Shown: positions 29,843 to 38,361 of the stretch, piece after piece
Position numbering within the stretch: position 1 is the stretch's first letter
Layout: each line of letters begins with the position of its first letter
Assembly (NCBI RefSeq): GCF_035917975.1
Contig: NZ_CP109130.1
Coordinates: forward strand, 5,952,001 to 6,016,000
Direction: 5' to 3'
Length of the DNA: 64,000 nucleotides
From: Streptosporangium sp. NBC_01756
GTDB taxonomy: Bacteria; Actinomycetota; Actinomycetes; Streptosporangiales; Streptosporangiaceae
Notes under the pieces: model-generated
Database searches by the model: none
What the model was told of the DNA's origin: nothing
The model's input: the letters and a program-made list of their open reading frames with translations, nothing else
Made by a program: the position numbers and the translations under genes

Positions 29843-29870
29843 CCCCGGTACGGCGTGAGCCGTACCGGGG
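29843..29870 (+). promoter_or_regulatory. Perfect 12-bp hairpin between atpD and atpC
   Basis: CCCCGGTACGGC (29843-29854) pairs fully with GCCGTACCGGGG (29859-29870) around GTGA, a GNRA-type tetraloop. There is no U tract. It may protect the 3' end of the upstream message or act as a partial terminator that lowers epsilon expression. Confidence 0.6.
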
Positions 29871-29897
29871 CCTGGTTCGAAAGGAACTGGAGAGAAC

Positions 29898-30305
29898 GTG
29901 GCGAAGCTGCGAGTAGGCGTCGTCTCGCCGGAGCGTGAGATCTGGTCCGGCGAGGCCGACATGGTGATTGCCAAGACCATCGACGGCGAGATCGGTATCA
30001 TGCCTAAGCATGCGCCCGTGCTCGGTGTTCTCGTCGAGGGCGGCGTGCTGACGGTCAAGCGTGGAGGTGGCGACAGCGACCTCGTCGCCGCGGTCCACGG
30101 CGGCTTCCTCTCGGTGGCCGATGACGAGGTGTCGATCCTGGCCGAACTGGCCGAGCTCGGCTCCGAGGTGAACGTCGCCGCGGCCAAGGACGCGCTCGCG
30201 CGTGCGCAGGCCTCGATCGAGGCGAATCAGGAGGACGCGGACGCCGCAGTCGAGGCCAAGCGTGCCAGGGCCCGGTTGCGCGCAGCCGGCGAAGAAGTCG
30301 GATAA
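29898..30305 (+). CDS. atpC: ATP synthase F1 subunit epsilon
   Basis: Rotor subunit that couples gamma to the c-ring and regulates ATP hydrolysis. The 135-residue protein has the N-terminal beta sandwich (AKLRVGVVSPEREIWSGEADMVI, GEIGIMPKHAPVLGVL) and two C-terminal helices (ARAQASIEANQEDADAAVEAKRARARL). The GTG start follows CTGGAGAGAAC. It is the last atp gene; a DUF2550 gene begins 18 bases later. Confidence 0.96.
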   Translation: MAKLRVGVVSPEREIWSGEADMVIAKTIDGEIGIMPKHAPVLGVLVEGGVLTVKRGGGDSDLVAAVHGGFLSVADDEVSILAELAELGSEVNVAAAKDALARAQASIEANQEDADAAVEAKRARARLRAAGEEVG

Positions 30306-30323
30306 ATTCGGCTTCTGAGCGGT

Positions 30324-30758
30324 ATGGCTTTTTTGGGGGCGGCAGACATGGTGCTGGACGTACTCATCGTGGTGGCGCTGCTTGTCGCCCTCCTGGCCTC
30401 CCGCGTGCTGATCCTGGCCCGATCCCGTGGCTCGGTGCTGTGTTGCCTGCGCCCGATGTCGGGGGAGCGAGGCTGGCGGGTAGGGGTAGCCCGTTACGCC
30501 GACGGCCAGCTCAACTGGATTCCACTCATAGGTCTGCTGCCAAGGCCGCGCCACGTGATCGTGAGGCGCGGCCTTGTCGTTTCCGGGCGTCGTACGGTCG
30601 GGTCCGGTGAGTTCTACGGTTTCATCGAGGGTGTGACGGCGCTGGAGTGCCGGAACGGGAAGTACGCGTTCGAGCTCGCCATGGGATACCGGGCCCTCAC
30701 CGGCTTCGTCGCCTGGCTGGAGTCCGCGCCTCCCGGCGCCTACCTCGACGTCGCCTGA
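30324..30758 (+). CDS. DUF2550 family membrane protein
   Basis: The 144-residue protein has one N-terminal transmembrane helix (about residues 9-28, VLDVLIVVALLVALLASRVL), then a compact cytoplasmic domain containing GWRVGVARYADGQLNWIPL and RPRHVIVRRGLVVSGRR. The pattern matches DUF2550, which in many actinobacteria lies directly after atpC. Conserved linkage suggests a role linked to ATP synthase or the membrane, but the function is not established. The ATG at 30348 (MVLDVL) is an equally good start with a purine-rich site. Confidence 0.85.
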   Translation: MAFLGAADMVLDVLIVVALLVALLASRVLILARSRGSVLCCLRPMSGERGWRVGVARYADGQLNWIPLIGLLPRPRHVIVRRGLVVSGRRTVGSGEFYGFIEGVTALECRNGKYAFELAMGYRALTGFVAWLESAPPGAYLDVA

Positions 30759-30825
30759 CCTCCCTCCCGTCATTCCCCGCACGGTCCTCGGCACCGGGCG
30801 ATCAGACGCGGTAGGTTCTGCCCCC

Positions 30826-31431
30826 ATGGATGGGGTCTTCGGCACGATCGTCACCGCAGCGGGCATGTTCGCCGGCACCAACATCGACGACATCATCGTG
30901 CTGACCGTGCTGTTCCTGTCCGCCCGTGCCGGCGGTACCCCCGAGAGCCGGCAGATCTGGGCCGGCCAGTACGCCGGGATCGCCGTCCTGGTCGTGGTGT
31001 CGGTGATCGCCGCGTTGGGCCTGACGGTCGTTCCCGACGACTACGTGGGCCTGCTGGGCCTGGTCCCACTCTCGCTGGGAGTGATCAGCCTGGTCAGGGC
31101 AGTCCGCGTGCACGGCACCGATGAGGACGTGTCACCGGCGGTGGCCACGGGCTGGGTGGCAGTGGCCGGGGTGACGATCGCCAATGGCGCCGACAACGTC
31201 TCGGTGTACACACCGGTGTTCCGCACCGTCGGCCCCGCCGCCACCGCCGTCACGATCGCGGTATTCGCCGCCGGTGTCGCCCTGTGGTGCCTGGCCGGGT
31301 CCTGGTTGGGCTCACACAAGAAGGTCGTCGAGATCGACGGACGCTACGGCAAATGGCTGGTCCCGGCGGTGTTCATCACGATCGGCGCGCTCATCGTCAC
31401 CGAGTCCGGAGTCCTCAGCAAGATCTTCTGA
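30826..31431 (+). CDS. CadD-type cadmium resistance/transport membrane protein
   Basis: The 201-residue protein has six predicted transmembrane helices. Two halves carry related motifs, AGTNIDDIIVLTVLF in the first and ANGADNVSVYTPVF in the second, an internal duplication with Asp-rich helix starts typical of the CadD family in the LysE superfamily. Members export or sequester Cd2+ or other cations. No metal-sensing regulator (ArsR or MerR type) is adjacent, so induction by metal cannot be inferred. A GC-rich hairpin follows. Confidence 0.85.
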   Translation: MDGVFGTIVTAAGMFAGTNIDDIIVLTVLFLSARAGGTPESRQIWAGQYAGIAVLVVVSVIAALGLTVVPDDYVGLLGLVPLSLGVISLVRAVRVHGTDEDVSPAVATGWVAVAGVTIANGADNVSVYTPVFRTVGPAATAVTIAVFAAGVALWCLAGSWLGSHKKVVEIDGRYGKWLVPAVFITIGALIVTESGVLSKIF

Positions 31432-31445
31432 TCCCGTCCACGCCA

Positions 31446-31477
31446 GGCCGCCGCGGGTACCGGGCTCCTCGGCGGCC
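31446..31477 (+). terminator. Hairpin after the CadD-type gene
   Basis: GGCCGCCG (31446-31453) pairs with CGGCGGCC (31470-31477) around a 16-base loop, 15 bases after the stop. A T-rich run (CTCTCTTTTTTCC) follows at about 31505-31518, rather far for an intrinsic terminator. Confidence 0.4.
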
Positions 31478-31705
31478 GGCGGTGCGCGGTGCGGGCGCGG
31501 GTGGCTCTCTCTTTTTTCCGCCCGGCTTCCCTCGTCCTGCGGGCGTGCCAGCGTGGCTGATCGGCTTCCCACCGTTACTGTGGGCCCTTTGGTCGCCACC
31601 CAGTGTGACGGCTCGCCTGCGGTGGCGTGTGCGGTACGCCCTCCCTCGCCGGGTGAGCCGGCCATCCTGCCGCGACCGTGGAACACGCACAACAGGGGGA
31701 AAAGT

Positions 31706-32368
31706 ATGATCGTTTCGATGACGCGCGGCCGGTGCGCCGTCCGGCTGACCGTCGCGCTCCCGATGGCCTGTGCCCTCGCCCTTCCCGCCTCCGTCGCAGC
31801 CCACGCCTCGGCGGCGGCACCTCCAGTGATCTCCAACGGCAGTTTCGAGGGCCCGGTCACGTTGAGTTCGGGGAGCGTTCAGCTCAACGCGGGAAGCTCC
31901 CTCGGAGCATGGCGCGTCACGACGGGATCGATCGACCTGGTCGGCCGCCCAGGTCCCTGGAGAGCCGACAGCGGGCGGCAGTCCATCGACCTCTCGGGCC
32001 GTGGTCCCGGAGTGATCGAGCAGTCCTTCTCGACGATGCCCGAGCGTTGCTACACGGTCGGCTACGCCTTGGCGGGCAACCCCTACGGCGGCCTGAAGGT
32101 GAAGACGGGATACGTGCGGGTGACTCAGGGTCCCCTCACCGTCCAGCAGAGGTTCTCCTTCAACACCACCGGAAAGACCCCGCAGAGCATGGGTTACACG
32201 CGGGAGGGGTTCTCCTTCTGCGCACAGGGATCGAGGGCGACCCTGAGCTTCGTCTCCACCACCGAGGGGGCATACGGCCCGGTGCTCGACGACGTGACCG
32301 TCGTTCCGCGACGCCTCTCCCCTCTCACCGTCGGTGGCACGAACGAGTCTCCGGAGGACGACGACTGA
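31706..32368 (+). CDS. Secreted choice-of-anchor C family protein
   Basis: The 220-residue exported protein has a signal peptide of about 35 residues (basic start, hydrophobic LTVALPMACALALPASVAA, likely cleavage near AHASA). The mature domain matches the choice-of-anchor C pattern: ISNGSFE near the start, LGAWRVTTGSIDLVG, RQSIDLSG, then GVIEQSFSTMPERCYTVGYALAGNP and VLDDVTVV at the end. It is a beta-sandwich fold similar to carbohydrate-binding modules. Two cysteines could pair. AGGGGGAAA precedes the ATG at 31706. The usual C-terminal sorting motif is missing; the chain ends in an acidic tail (ESPEDDD), so release to the medium is likely. Confidence 0.85.
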   Translation: MIVSMTRGRCAVRLTVALPMACALALPASVAAHASAAAPPVISNGSFEGPVTLSSGSVQLNAGSSLGAWRVTTGSIDLVGRPGPWRADSGRQSIDLSGRGPGVIEQSFSTMPERCYTVGYALAGNPYGGLKVKTGYVRVTQGPLTVQQRFSFNTTGKTPQSMGYTREGFSFCAQGSRATLSFVSTTEGAYGPVLDDVTVVPRRLSPLTVGGTNESPEDDD

Positions 32369-32377
32369 TCCTCGCCT

Positions 32378-32412
32378 TCCGGGCTCCGGTGAGTCAGTCA
32401 CCGGAGCCCGGA
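32378..32412. terminator. Bidirectional 15-bp hairpin terminator
   Basis: Perfect 15-bp arms (TCCGGGCTCCGGTGA at 32378-32392, complement at 32398-32412) with a five-base loop lie between convergent genes: the secreted protein ends at 32368 and the adenosyltransferase at 32566. Confidence 0.75.
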
Positions 32413-32460
32413 GGGCCCGGAGCGGAGACACGTGAACCGGGGCGGAGCTGCCCGCTCCGG

Positions 32461-32546
32461 TGCTGCGGAAAGCGTGGTCCTCAGGTCGAGATGCTTGCTC
32501 GGGTGCTGCGAACGGCGTGGCCCTCGGGCCGAAATGCTCGCTCGGA
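32461..32546. repeat. Two-copy 43-bp repeat
   Basis: Two imperfect copies with a period of 43 bases (GCGTGGYCCTCRGGYCGARA then TGCTYGCTCGG) begin at about 32472 and 32515, just beyond the 3' end of the leftward adenosyltransferase gene. No coding role is apparent. Confidence 0.5.
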
Positions 32547-32565
32547 TGATCGGGAAGTCGCGTGG

Positions 32566-33156
32566 CTAGCGGGTGCCGCCCGGCTTCCAGAGAATCTCCT
32601 CGCCGTGGGCGGCGACCCGGCAGAGAATGAACAGCAGGTCGCTCAGCCGGTTGAGATACTTCGCGGTCAGCGGGTTGACGTCGTCGTGGGCCTCCAGGGC
32701 CGACCAGGTGGTCCGCTCGGCTCGCCGGGTCACCGTCCTGGCCACATGGAGCTGGGCGACGGCAGGGGTGCCGCCGGGGAGGATGAAGCTGCGCAGCGGC
32801 TTGAGCCGCCCGTTGAACTCGTCACACCGCGCTTCCAGCCACTCGATGTAGGACGGCTCGACCCGCAGGGGCGGGAACTCGGGGTTCTCCACGATCGGGG
32901 AGCACAGGTCGGCGCCGACGTCGAACAGCTCGTTCTGGATCCGGACGAGGACGTCGGCGATGTCCTCGTCGAGCGAGCCCATGGCCAGCGCCGCCCCTAT
33001 CGCCGCGTTGGCCTCCTCCACGTCCGCGTAGGCGGCCAGCCGGGGGTCGGTCTTCCGGGTGCGGCTCATGTCACCGAGCGCAGTGGTGCCGTCGTCGCCG
33101 GTGCGGGTGTAAATCTTGGAGAGCACCACCGGCTCGTCCCTGTCAGCTCGCGTCAT
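32566..33156 (-). CDS. PduO-type cob(I)alamin adenosyltransferase
   Basis: Transfers the adenosyl group of ATP to cob(I)alamin, making coenzyme B12. The 196-residue protein shows the N-terminal signature KIYTRTGDDGTTALGD, the LAAYADVEEANAAIG segment and the C-terminal RRAERTTW...LNRLSDLLFILCRVA helices that bind ATP at trimer interfaces. The product supplies B12-dependent mutases such as the one at 52.5 kb. It is convergent with the secreted protein gene and divergent from Tricorn. No cobalamin riboswitch is visible upstream. Confidence 0.95.
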   Translation of the reverse strand: MTRADRDEPVVLSKIYTRTGDDGTTALGDMSRTRKTDPRLAAYADVEEANAAIGAALAMGSLDEDIADVLVRIQNELFDVGADLCSPIVENPEFPPLRVEPSYIEWLEARCDEFNGRLKPLRSFILPGGTPAVAQLHVARTVTRRAERTTWSALEAHDDVNPLTAKYLNRLSDLLFILCRVAAHGEEILWKPGGTR

Positions 33157-33220
33157 GGGACTCAGCGTATCGGTGCGAAAATCGTGAGGCTTGTCAGATA
33201 TTGGACAATATGCTTTACCG

Positions 33221-36200
33221 ATGGTCTCTGGTTCTTACCTGCGATTCCCCCACATATCCCGTGAAACGCTCACCTTCGTCGCCGACGACGACGTCTGGGC
33301 GGCTCCCTCCGGCGGGGGCCGGGCCTGGCGTCTCACCTCGGACAGGGCACCCGCCGGCCATCCCCGGCTCTCTCCCGACGCCACGAAGGTGGCCTGGACC
33401 AGCGTCCGCGACGGTGCGCCCGAAGTGTTCCTGGCCGATCTGGAGTCCGGTTCCGCCGAACGGCTGACCCACTGGGGAGACCCCCGGACCCGCACACGGG
33501 GCTGGACGCCGGACGGCGAAGTCCTGGCGATCAGCGCGACCGGCCAGCCGTTCGCCTCGCGGACCTGGGCCTACGCGCTCGCCGACGGTCAGATCGAGCG
33601 GCTGCCCTACGGCCCGGTCACCGACCTGTCGATCACCGGAGAGGCCGTGGCGCTGCTCACCGCCTCTCTCGCCCGGGACCCGGCGACCTGGAAGCGTTAC
33701 CGGGGCGGTACGGCGGGGCGTATCTGGGTGCGGCAGGCCGACGGTGACTTCACCCGGCTGCTGGCGGGGGTGAAGGGGCACTTCGCCAACCCGATGCTCG
33801 TCGGCGGCCGTCTGGTCTTCCTCTCCGACCATGAAGGCGTGGGCAACCTCTACTCCTGTGCCCTGGACGGCACCGGCCTGCGCCGGCACACCGATCACGA
33901 CGTCTTCTACGCCCGGCACGCCACCACCGACGGGAGCCGGATCGTCTACCAGAACGCGGGTGACCTCTACCTGCTGGACGGGCTCGACGCCGAGGCGCGC
34001 AAGCTTGACGTCACGCTCGGTTCCCCGCTCCTGGGGCGGCAGCCGTACCAGGTCAATGCGGGGCGGAGATTGCACGATCTGGCCGTGGACGCGACCGGCC
34101 GGGCCAGCGCGGTGGAGGTCCAGGGCACGGTGCACTGGGTCACCCACCGGGACGGGCCGGCACGGCAGCTCAGCACCGGCCTGTCGGCGGGGAAACCGCG
34201 CATCCTGGGCAAGGACCAGGTGGTGTGGGTGTTCGACGACGGTGAGTTGCAGGGACTGGAGATCGGCCCGGCAAGCGGCGGGGAGAGTCGCAGGATCGCC
34301 GCGGGCAAGCTCGGCGAGGTCGGCGATCTGGCGGTCGCACCCGACGGGGGCACCGTCGCCGTGGCCGCCAGGGACGGACGGCTGCTCCTGGTGGACGTGG
34401 CCTCCGGCGAGGTCACCGAGCTGACCGCCGCCAACGGGGAGATCGACGGGCTGGTCTGGTCGCCCGACTCCGCCTGGCTGGCCTGGTCGCACCCGGAGGC
34501 GACGCCGCTGCGCCGGATCCGGCTGGCCAGGGCGGTGGACCGGGTGATCACCGATGTCACCGACGGCCGGTTCGTGGATATCTCACCCGCGTTCGCCGGG
34601 GACCATCTGGCGTTCCTGTCGCGGCGGGGGTTCGACCCGGTCTACGACGCACACTCCTTCGACATGTCCTTCCCCTTCGGCTACCGCCCCTACCTGGTGC
34701 CGCTGGCCGCGGCGACCCCGTCGCCGTTCGCGCCCAGTTCCGACGGGCGTGCCGTCGGCGAGCCGGAAGAGGACGACAAGAAGAAGCGTAAGGACGACGC
34801 CACGATCACCGTCGATCTGGAGGGCATCGCCGCCAGGGTCGTGCAGGTACCGGTGCCCGAAGGCCGTTACTCGGAGCTCCGCGCGGTCAAGGGCGGGTTC
34901 GTCTGGCTGCGCGAGCCGCTGGCCGGGGAGCTCGGTGAAGACCGCGACAAGGTGGGCGGTGAGCGTCTCCGTCCTGCGCTGGACCGCTACGACCTGGCCA
35001 AGCGCACGTGCGAGGAAGTGGTCGACAAGCTTGACCGCTACTGGGTGAGCGGTGACGGCACCCAGCTCGTCGTCCGGGACAAGGGCGCGCTCACCGTCCG
35101 CCCGGTGACCGGTAAGAACGGCGGCGACGACGCGGCCGTCGACCTGTCGCGGGTCCGGGTGACCGCCGACCCGCAGGCCTACCGGCGGCACGCCTACGCC
35201 CAGATGGGCCGCCGGATCCGCGCGGACTTCTGGGTCGCCGACATGGCGGACGTCGAGTGGGACGCCGTGCTGGCGGAGTATCGGCCGCTGGTGGAGCGCG
35301 TCGCCACCGCCGACGACTTCGCCGACCTGCTCTGGGAGGTCGTCGGAGAGCTCGGCAGCTCGCACGCCTACGTCGACGCCGCTCCCTGGGGACATCCCGC
35401 GTCCGACGCGGTCGGCCTGCTCGGCGCCGACCTGTCCAGGAACGACGACGGCCGCTGGCAGGTGGACCGGGTGCTGCCCGGCGAGTCCTCCGACGTGTAC
35501 GCCCGCTCGCCGCTGGCCGCGCCCGGCGCCGTCATCCAGCCGGGGGAGACGCTGCTGGCGGTCGACGGCCGCCCGGTGCCGCCGGAGGGCCCCGCGCCGC
35601 TGCTGGTCGGCGCGGTGGACAAGCCGGTGGAGCTGACCCTCGGCGGTGGCCGCAGGGCCGTCGTCACCCCGCTCGGCAACGAGCGCCGCCTGCGTTACCA
35701 GGACTGGGTGGCCGGCCGCCGGGCGCACGTCCGCCGGCTGGGCGACGGCCGCCTGGGCTACCTGCACATCCCGGACATGGTCGCCGAGGGCTGGGCGCAG
35801 TTCCACCGTGATCTGCGCAGGGAGATGACCTTCGAGGGGCTCGTCGTGGACGTCCGGGGCAACCGGGGCGGCCACACCTCCCAGCTCGTCATCGAGAAGC
35901 TGCTCCGCCGGGTCATCGGCTGGGCCCCGCCCAGGGGGCTGGAGCCGATCACCTATCCGGAGGAGGCTCCGCGGGGCCCGCTGGTCGCGATCACCGACCA
36001 GGACGCCGGATCCGACGGTGACATCGTCACCGCCGGTTTCAAGATCTACAAGCTGGGACCGGTGGTGGGCACCCGTACCTGGGGCGGTGTCATCGGCATC
36101 GACGGCAGCCACCGTCTGGCCGACGGGTCGCACATCACCGTGCCCCGGTACGGGTTCTGGTTCGAGGGGCTCGGCTGGGGGGTGGAGAACTACGGCGTCG

Positions 36201-36376
36201 ACCCCGACATCGAGGTGGACATCACCCCCGAGGACTGGGCGGCCGGCCGGGACCCGCAGATCGAGGAGGCCGTACGGCTCGCACTGGCCGCTCTCGCCGA
36301 CAGGCCCGCGGCGACCCCGCCCGACACCGCGACCCGTCCGTCCCGCCGCCGCCCGGCGCTGCCGCCCCGCCCGTAG
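33221..36376 (+). CDS. Tricorn protease homologue
   Basis: Large cytosolic serine protease acting on peptides released by the proteasome or other proteases. The 1051-residue protein has an N-terminal beta-propeller (repeated xxW(S/T)xDG strands to about residue 300), a second propeller to about 660, a PDZ-like domain and a C-terminal peptidase S41 core. The nucleophile is S931 in TDQDAGSDGDIV and the histidine is H715 in ELGSSHAYVD. An acidic-basic linker (EPEEDDKKKRKDD) lies near residue 520. I chose the ATG at 33221: the -10-like TATGCT (33209-33214) lies six bases upstream, suggesting a leaderless mRNA. The last 10 codons and the following operator are duplicated at 38561. Confidence 0.94.
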   Translation: MVSGSYLRFPHISRETLTFVADDDVWAAPSGGGRAWRLTSDRAPAGHPRLSPDATKVAWTSVRDGAPEVFLADLESGSAERLTHWGDPRTRTRGWTPDGEVLAISATGQPFASRTWAYALADGQIERLPYGPVTDLSITGEAVALLTASLARDPATWKRYRGGTAGRIWVRQADGDFTRLLAGVKGHFANPMLVGGRLVFLSDHEGVGNLYSCALDGTGLRRHTDHDVFYARHATTDGSRIVYQNAGDLYLLDGLDAEARKLDVTLGSPLLGRQPYQVNAGRRLHDLAVDATGRASAVEVQGTVHWVTHRDGPARQLSTGLSAGKPRILGKDQVVWVFDDGELQGLEIGPASGGESRRIAAGKLGEVGDLAVAPDGGTVAVAARDGRLLLVDVASGEVTELTAANGEIDGLVWSPDSAWLAWSHPEATPLRRIRLARAVDRVITDVTDGRFVDISPAFAGDHLAFLSRRGFDPVYDAHSFDMSFPFGYRPYLVPLAAATPSPFAPSSDGRAVGEPEEDDKKKRKDDATITVDLEGIAARVVQVPVPEGRYSELRAVKGGFVWLREPLAGELGEDRDKVGGERLRPALDRYDLAKRTCEEVVDKLDRYWVSGDGTQLVVRDKGALTVRPVTGKNGGDDAAVDLSRVRVTADPQAYRRHAYAQMGRRIRADFWVADMADVEWDAVLAEYRPLVERVATADDFADLLWEVVGELGSSHAYVDAAPWGHPASDAVGLLGADLSRNDDGRWQVDRVLPGESSDVYARSPLAAPGAVIQPGETLLAVDGRPVPPEGPAPLLVGAVDKPVELTLGGGRRAVVTPLGNERRLRYQDWVAGRRAHVRRLGDGRLGYLHIPDMVAEGWAQFHRDLRREMTFEGLVVDVRGNRGGHTSQLVIEKLLRRVIGWAPPRGLEPITYPEEAPRGPLVAITDQDAGSDGDIVTAGFKIYKLGPVVGTRTWGGVIGIDGSHRLADGSHITVPRYGFWFEGLGWGVENYGVDPDIEVDITPEDWAAGRDPQIEEAVRLALAALADRPAATPPDTATRPSRRRPALPPRP

Positions 36377-36393
36377 ATGACATTTGTCATCCG
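36342..36393. repeat. 52-bp direct repeat, copy A (Tricorn tail plus palindrome)
   Basis: This copy contains the final codons of the Tricorn gene (RRRPALPPRP and TAG) and the palindrome GATGACATTTGTCATC at 36376-36391. An equally long copy with about three differences lies at 38561-38612. The coding logic is natural only here, so this is the parental copy. Confidence 0.9.
36376..36391. promoter_or_regulatory. Operator-like palindrome GATGACATTTGTCATC, copy A
   Basis: Perfect 7-bp arms GATGACA and TGTCATC flank a TT centre, overlapping the last base of the Tricorn stop. The second copy at 38595-38610 precedes a response regulator remnant. The shape suits a dimeric regulator of the NarL/DesR class (inference). 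Confidence 0.55.
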
Positions 36394-37028
36394 ATGAGGC
36401 TCAGAGATCCGTAGTACGTCGGTGATATCGGCGAATACCTGCTAAAACGCGACGATAGTCCGCACGAGAACACCACGCCGGAGTGACGAGGGACTTCGAG
36501 AAGGCTTACGCCGGGTTTCATCCTGGCAAGGGGTCTCTCTCACCTCGGTTGACTTGCCTTCAAGGCGAGAGGGACCCCAACGCGAGTGCGACGGGGCACG
36601 TGCATGGCGACAAAAACCTGGAGCCCCCTTCGCAGTGATGAGGGCTTCAGGTTCGTCAGATATCTCGTATCGGAGGTGGTCAGGGCAGGATCACACGTTG
36701 AAGAGATGGATGCCTGGGAAGCAGTCACGACGACGAGATCGGCAGGACGGTCTGGTTTCAGCTCACATGCGATGGACCGCCCCTTCCCTGACAGCACCGA
36801 ACCCTCCTGCAGGTGAAACACGGCGGCCTGCGATCATTGGGGATCTGGTGGAGATCGTCTCCCTGGCGGGTAACAGTTGGGAGATCCGCAACTGTATTGC
36901 TTATGTCCATGAGCTGTAGCGGCACCGAGCCCGCAGCCTGTTTGGCCCTCTCGGCATATGCCGCTGATGTCCCGATGGGAACCTGCTCTGGTTCCTCTCG
37001 ATTGTCCGTCACGACCTGTTTCGGCAGA
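36394..37028. other. Low-GC gene-poor stretch with hairpin
   Basis: Base composition is visibly lower in GC than the flanks. GGGGTCTCTCTC (36530-36541) pairs with GAGAGGGACCCC (36567-36578) with one wobble. Short open frames on both strands lack recognisable domains and show mixed third codon positions; they may be decayed genes. This is the left half of the region enclosed by the 52-bp direct repeats. Confidence 0.45.
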
Positions 37029-37697
37029 ATGTTTTCCATGATCGACAACTTGCAACCGGCTGGTAAAAGCCTGGTAGGCGTTCTGGCGGTCGGTGCGGTG
37101 TTTGGCGCGGCGACCTCCCTGGCTAACGCCGTAGCCCATCTTTCTGTGGATCTGGAAAGCCGGGAAGCGACGACCAGCGGGTGGTCGATCATTGAGATCG
37201 TGAGCGTGCTGCTGGACTCTGGCTGGGCATGGGCCGGGCTGGCGGTGCTGGCGGGGTTTCTAGCCACCCGCGCCAAGCAGAGCGGCCTTGGGCCCCGAGC
37301 GCTGACCCGGGGCGCTGTTGCCGGTGTAGTGACCCTGCTCGCCGCCACGGCGGCGTACTATGCCGTGGATACGGTCGTCCACGATGTCCCGCTTGGCTCC
37401 TACGGGCTTGACACGGTCTTCTGGTGGGCGGCGAGTGTTGTACTCGGGCCAATTTTGGGTGCCATAGGGTCATGTGCCAAGCGGCCGGGAGCGATCGGTG
37501 TGCTCGCCAAAGTGACCGTGCCGGTCGGCGCGGCCGTCCAGATGGTCGTGAGGCCACCCGGCAGGAATGAGGTGATCACGACCATCGGACAATGGGTTGT
37601 GTGGACGACAGCTGCCGTGATCATCGGCGTGGTGGTGGTCCGTTTTCTCGGCGTGCAGCGGCAACGAAACGACTCCAGGGGAGCTGACTCGCTGTAA
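37029..37697 (+). CDS. Predicted five- or six-helix membrane protein, function unknown
   Basis: The 222-residue protein has hydrophobic helices near residues 14-35, 52-74, 90-112, 128-150 and 184-205. The first is rich in small residues (VLAVGAVFGAATSLANAVAH). A short charged loop (RAKQSGLGPRAL) and a basic C-terminus (VQRQRNDSRG) point to a cytoplasmic C-terminus. The layout recalls small uncharacterised actinobacterial membrane proteins such as DUF6518; I cannot confirm this. Start codons at 37029 and 37038 are both possible. It is the only convincing intact gene in the 52-bp-repeat-bounded island, and a hairpin follows its stop. Confidence 0.65.
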   Translation: MFSMIDNLQPAGKSLVGVLAVGAVFGAATSLANAVAHLSVDLESREATTSGWSIIEIVSVLLDSGWAWAGLAVLAGFLATRAKQSGLGPRALTRGAVAGVVTLLAATAAYYAVDTVVHDVPLGSYGLDTVFWWAASVVLGPILGAIGSCAKRPGAIGVLAKVTVPVGAAVQMVVRPPGRNEVITTIGQWVVWTTAAVIIGVVVVRFLGVQRQRNDSRGADSL

Positions 37698-37716
37698 GCC
37701 TCCTTGGCCAGCAGAT

Positions 37717-37750
37717 GAGTTTCCTTCCGGGATGCGCTCGGAGGAAACTC
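37717..37750 (+). terminator. Hairpin after the island membrane protein gene
   Basis: GAGTTTCCTTCCG (37717-37729) pairs with CGGAGGAAACTC (37739-37750), with one bulged base, 20 bases after the stop. It is a likely transcript end. Confidence 0.55.
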
Positions 37751-38089
37751 TCAGAGCCTGCTGACAAAGGCTCAAGTGCTCGCGGGCATGGTCCGTAGAG
37801 AGCCGTCCGATCTTGTTGATGTAGCCCTGGTGGGACCACTGGGACAGTTGGACGCGGAAGCTGTTGATGTTCTCGATGCCGAGGATGACAGCCGGCTCGG
37901 CCCCTTCCAGGCCTTCCAGGGCTGGGCTGCCAGGAGTTCTAGCTACGACCCGGAATAGGTCGCGCGGTCTGGTTTCAACTCGCCGTTAGCCGACCCCTCA
38001 AAGCTGGTGCGGCGGTCAGAGCCCCCGGCAAAGTGGAAGTTTGTCCGATGCGCTGGACTGTAATCGAGCCCCGCCACGCCCTCACAAAG
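37751..38089. other. Region with an unresolved gene remnant
   Basis: A protein-like stretch can be read on the minus strand across about 37760-37940, including AVILGIENINSFRVQLSQ and INKIGRLSTDHAREHLSLCQ. On the plus strand the same DNA reads VDVALVGPLGQLDAEAVDV. Neither has a clear start and I cannot assign a family, so I treat it as a possible decayed gene. Confidence 0.3.
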
Positions 38090-38153
38090 ATCGTTTGTTG
38101 GGAAGTGCACGCCTCTCAGGCAATCCGACCGTGCACTTCCCAACAAACGATCA
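38090..38153. repeat. Perfect 23-bp inverted repeat
   Basis: The arms at 38090-38112 (starting GATCGTTTGTTGGG) and 38131-38153 are exact complements with an 18-base loop. The arms are much more AT-rich than the flanks. This is long for a terminator and resembles the ends of a small mobile element or a folded non-coding RNA. Confidence 0.85.
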
Positions 38154-38361
38154 CCGCTTGGCGAGCCCGTCCTTCCACCCCGATCCTCCCTCCTCTCTGC
38201 GGCGCCCAACTCTGCACTGGTCGGAGAGGAACGCGTCAGCTACGGCGACCGGCCCTGAACGGCCCCCGCACGGATCGCTTCAGCGTCACAGAGCCCACTG
38301 GGCGGCCGGAAAGCAAGCAACTACGGCCCGCACGCCGTACGGCGAGACAGCCTGGCGCGGA

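Noticed and set aside
36540..36821. Minus-strand 93-codon frame in the island
   Set aside because: No recognisable domain, no ribosome binding site and atypical codon use. It may be part of a decayed gene but cannot be supported.
37776..37958. Plus-strand 60-codon frame reading VDVALVGPLGQLDAEAVDV
   Set aside because: The opposite strand is equally protein-like, neither has a usable start, and codon bias is mixed. Recorded only as an unresolved remnant.
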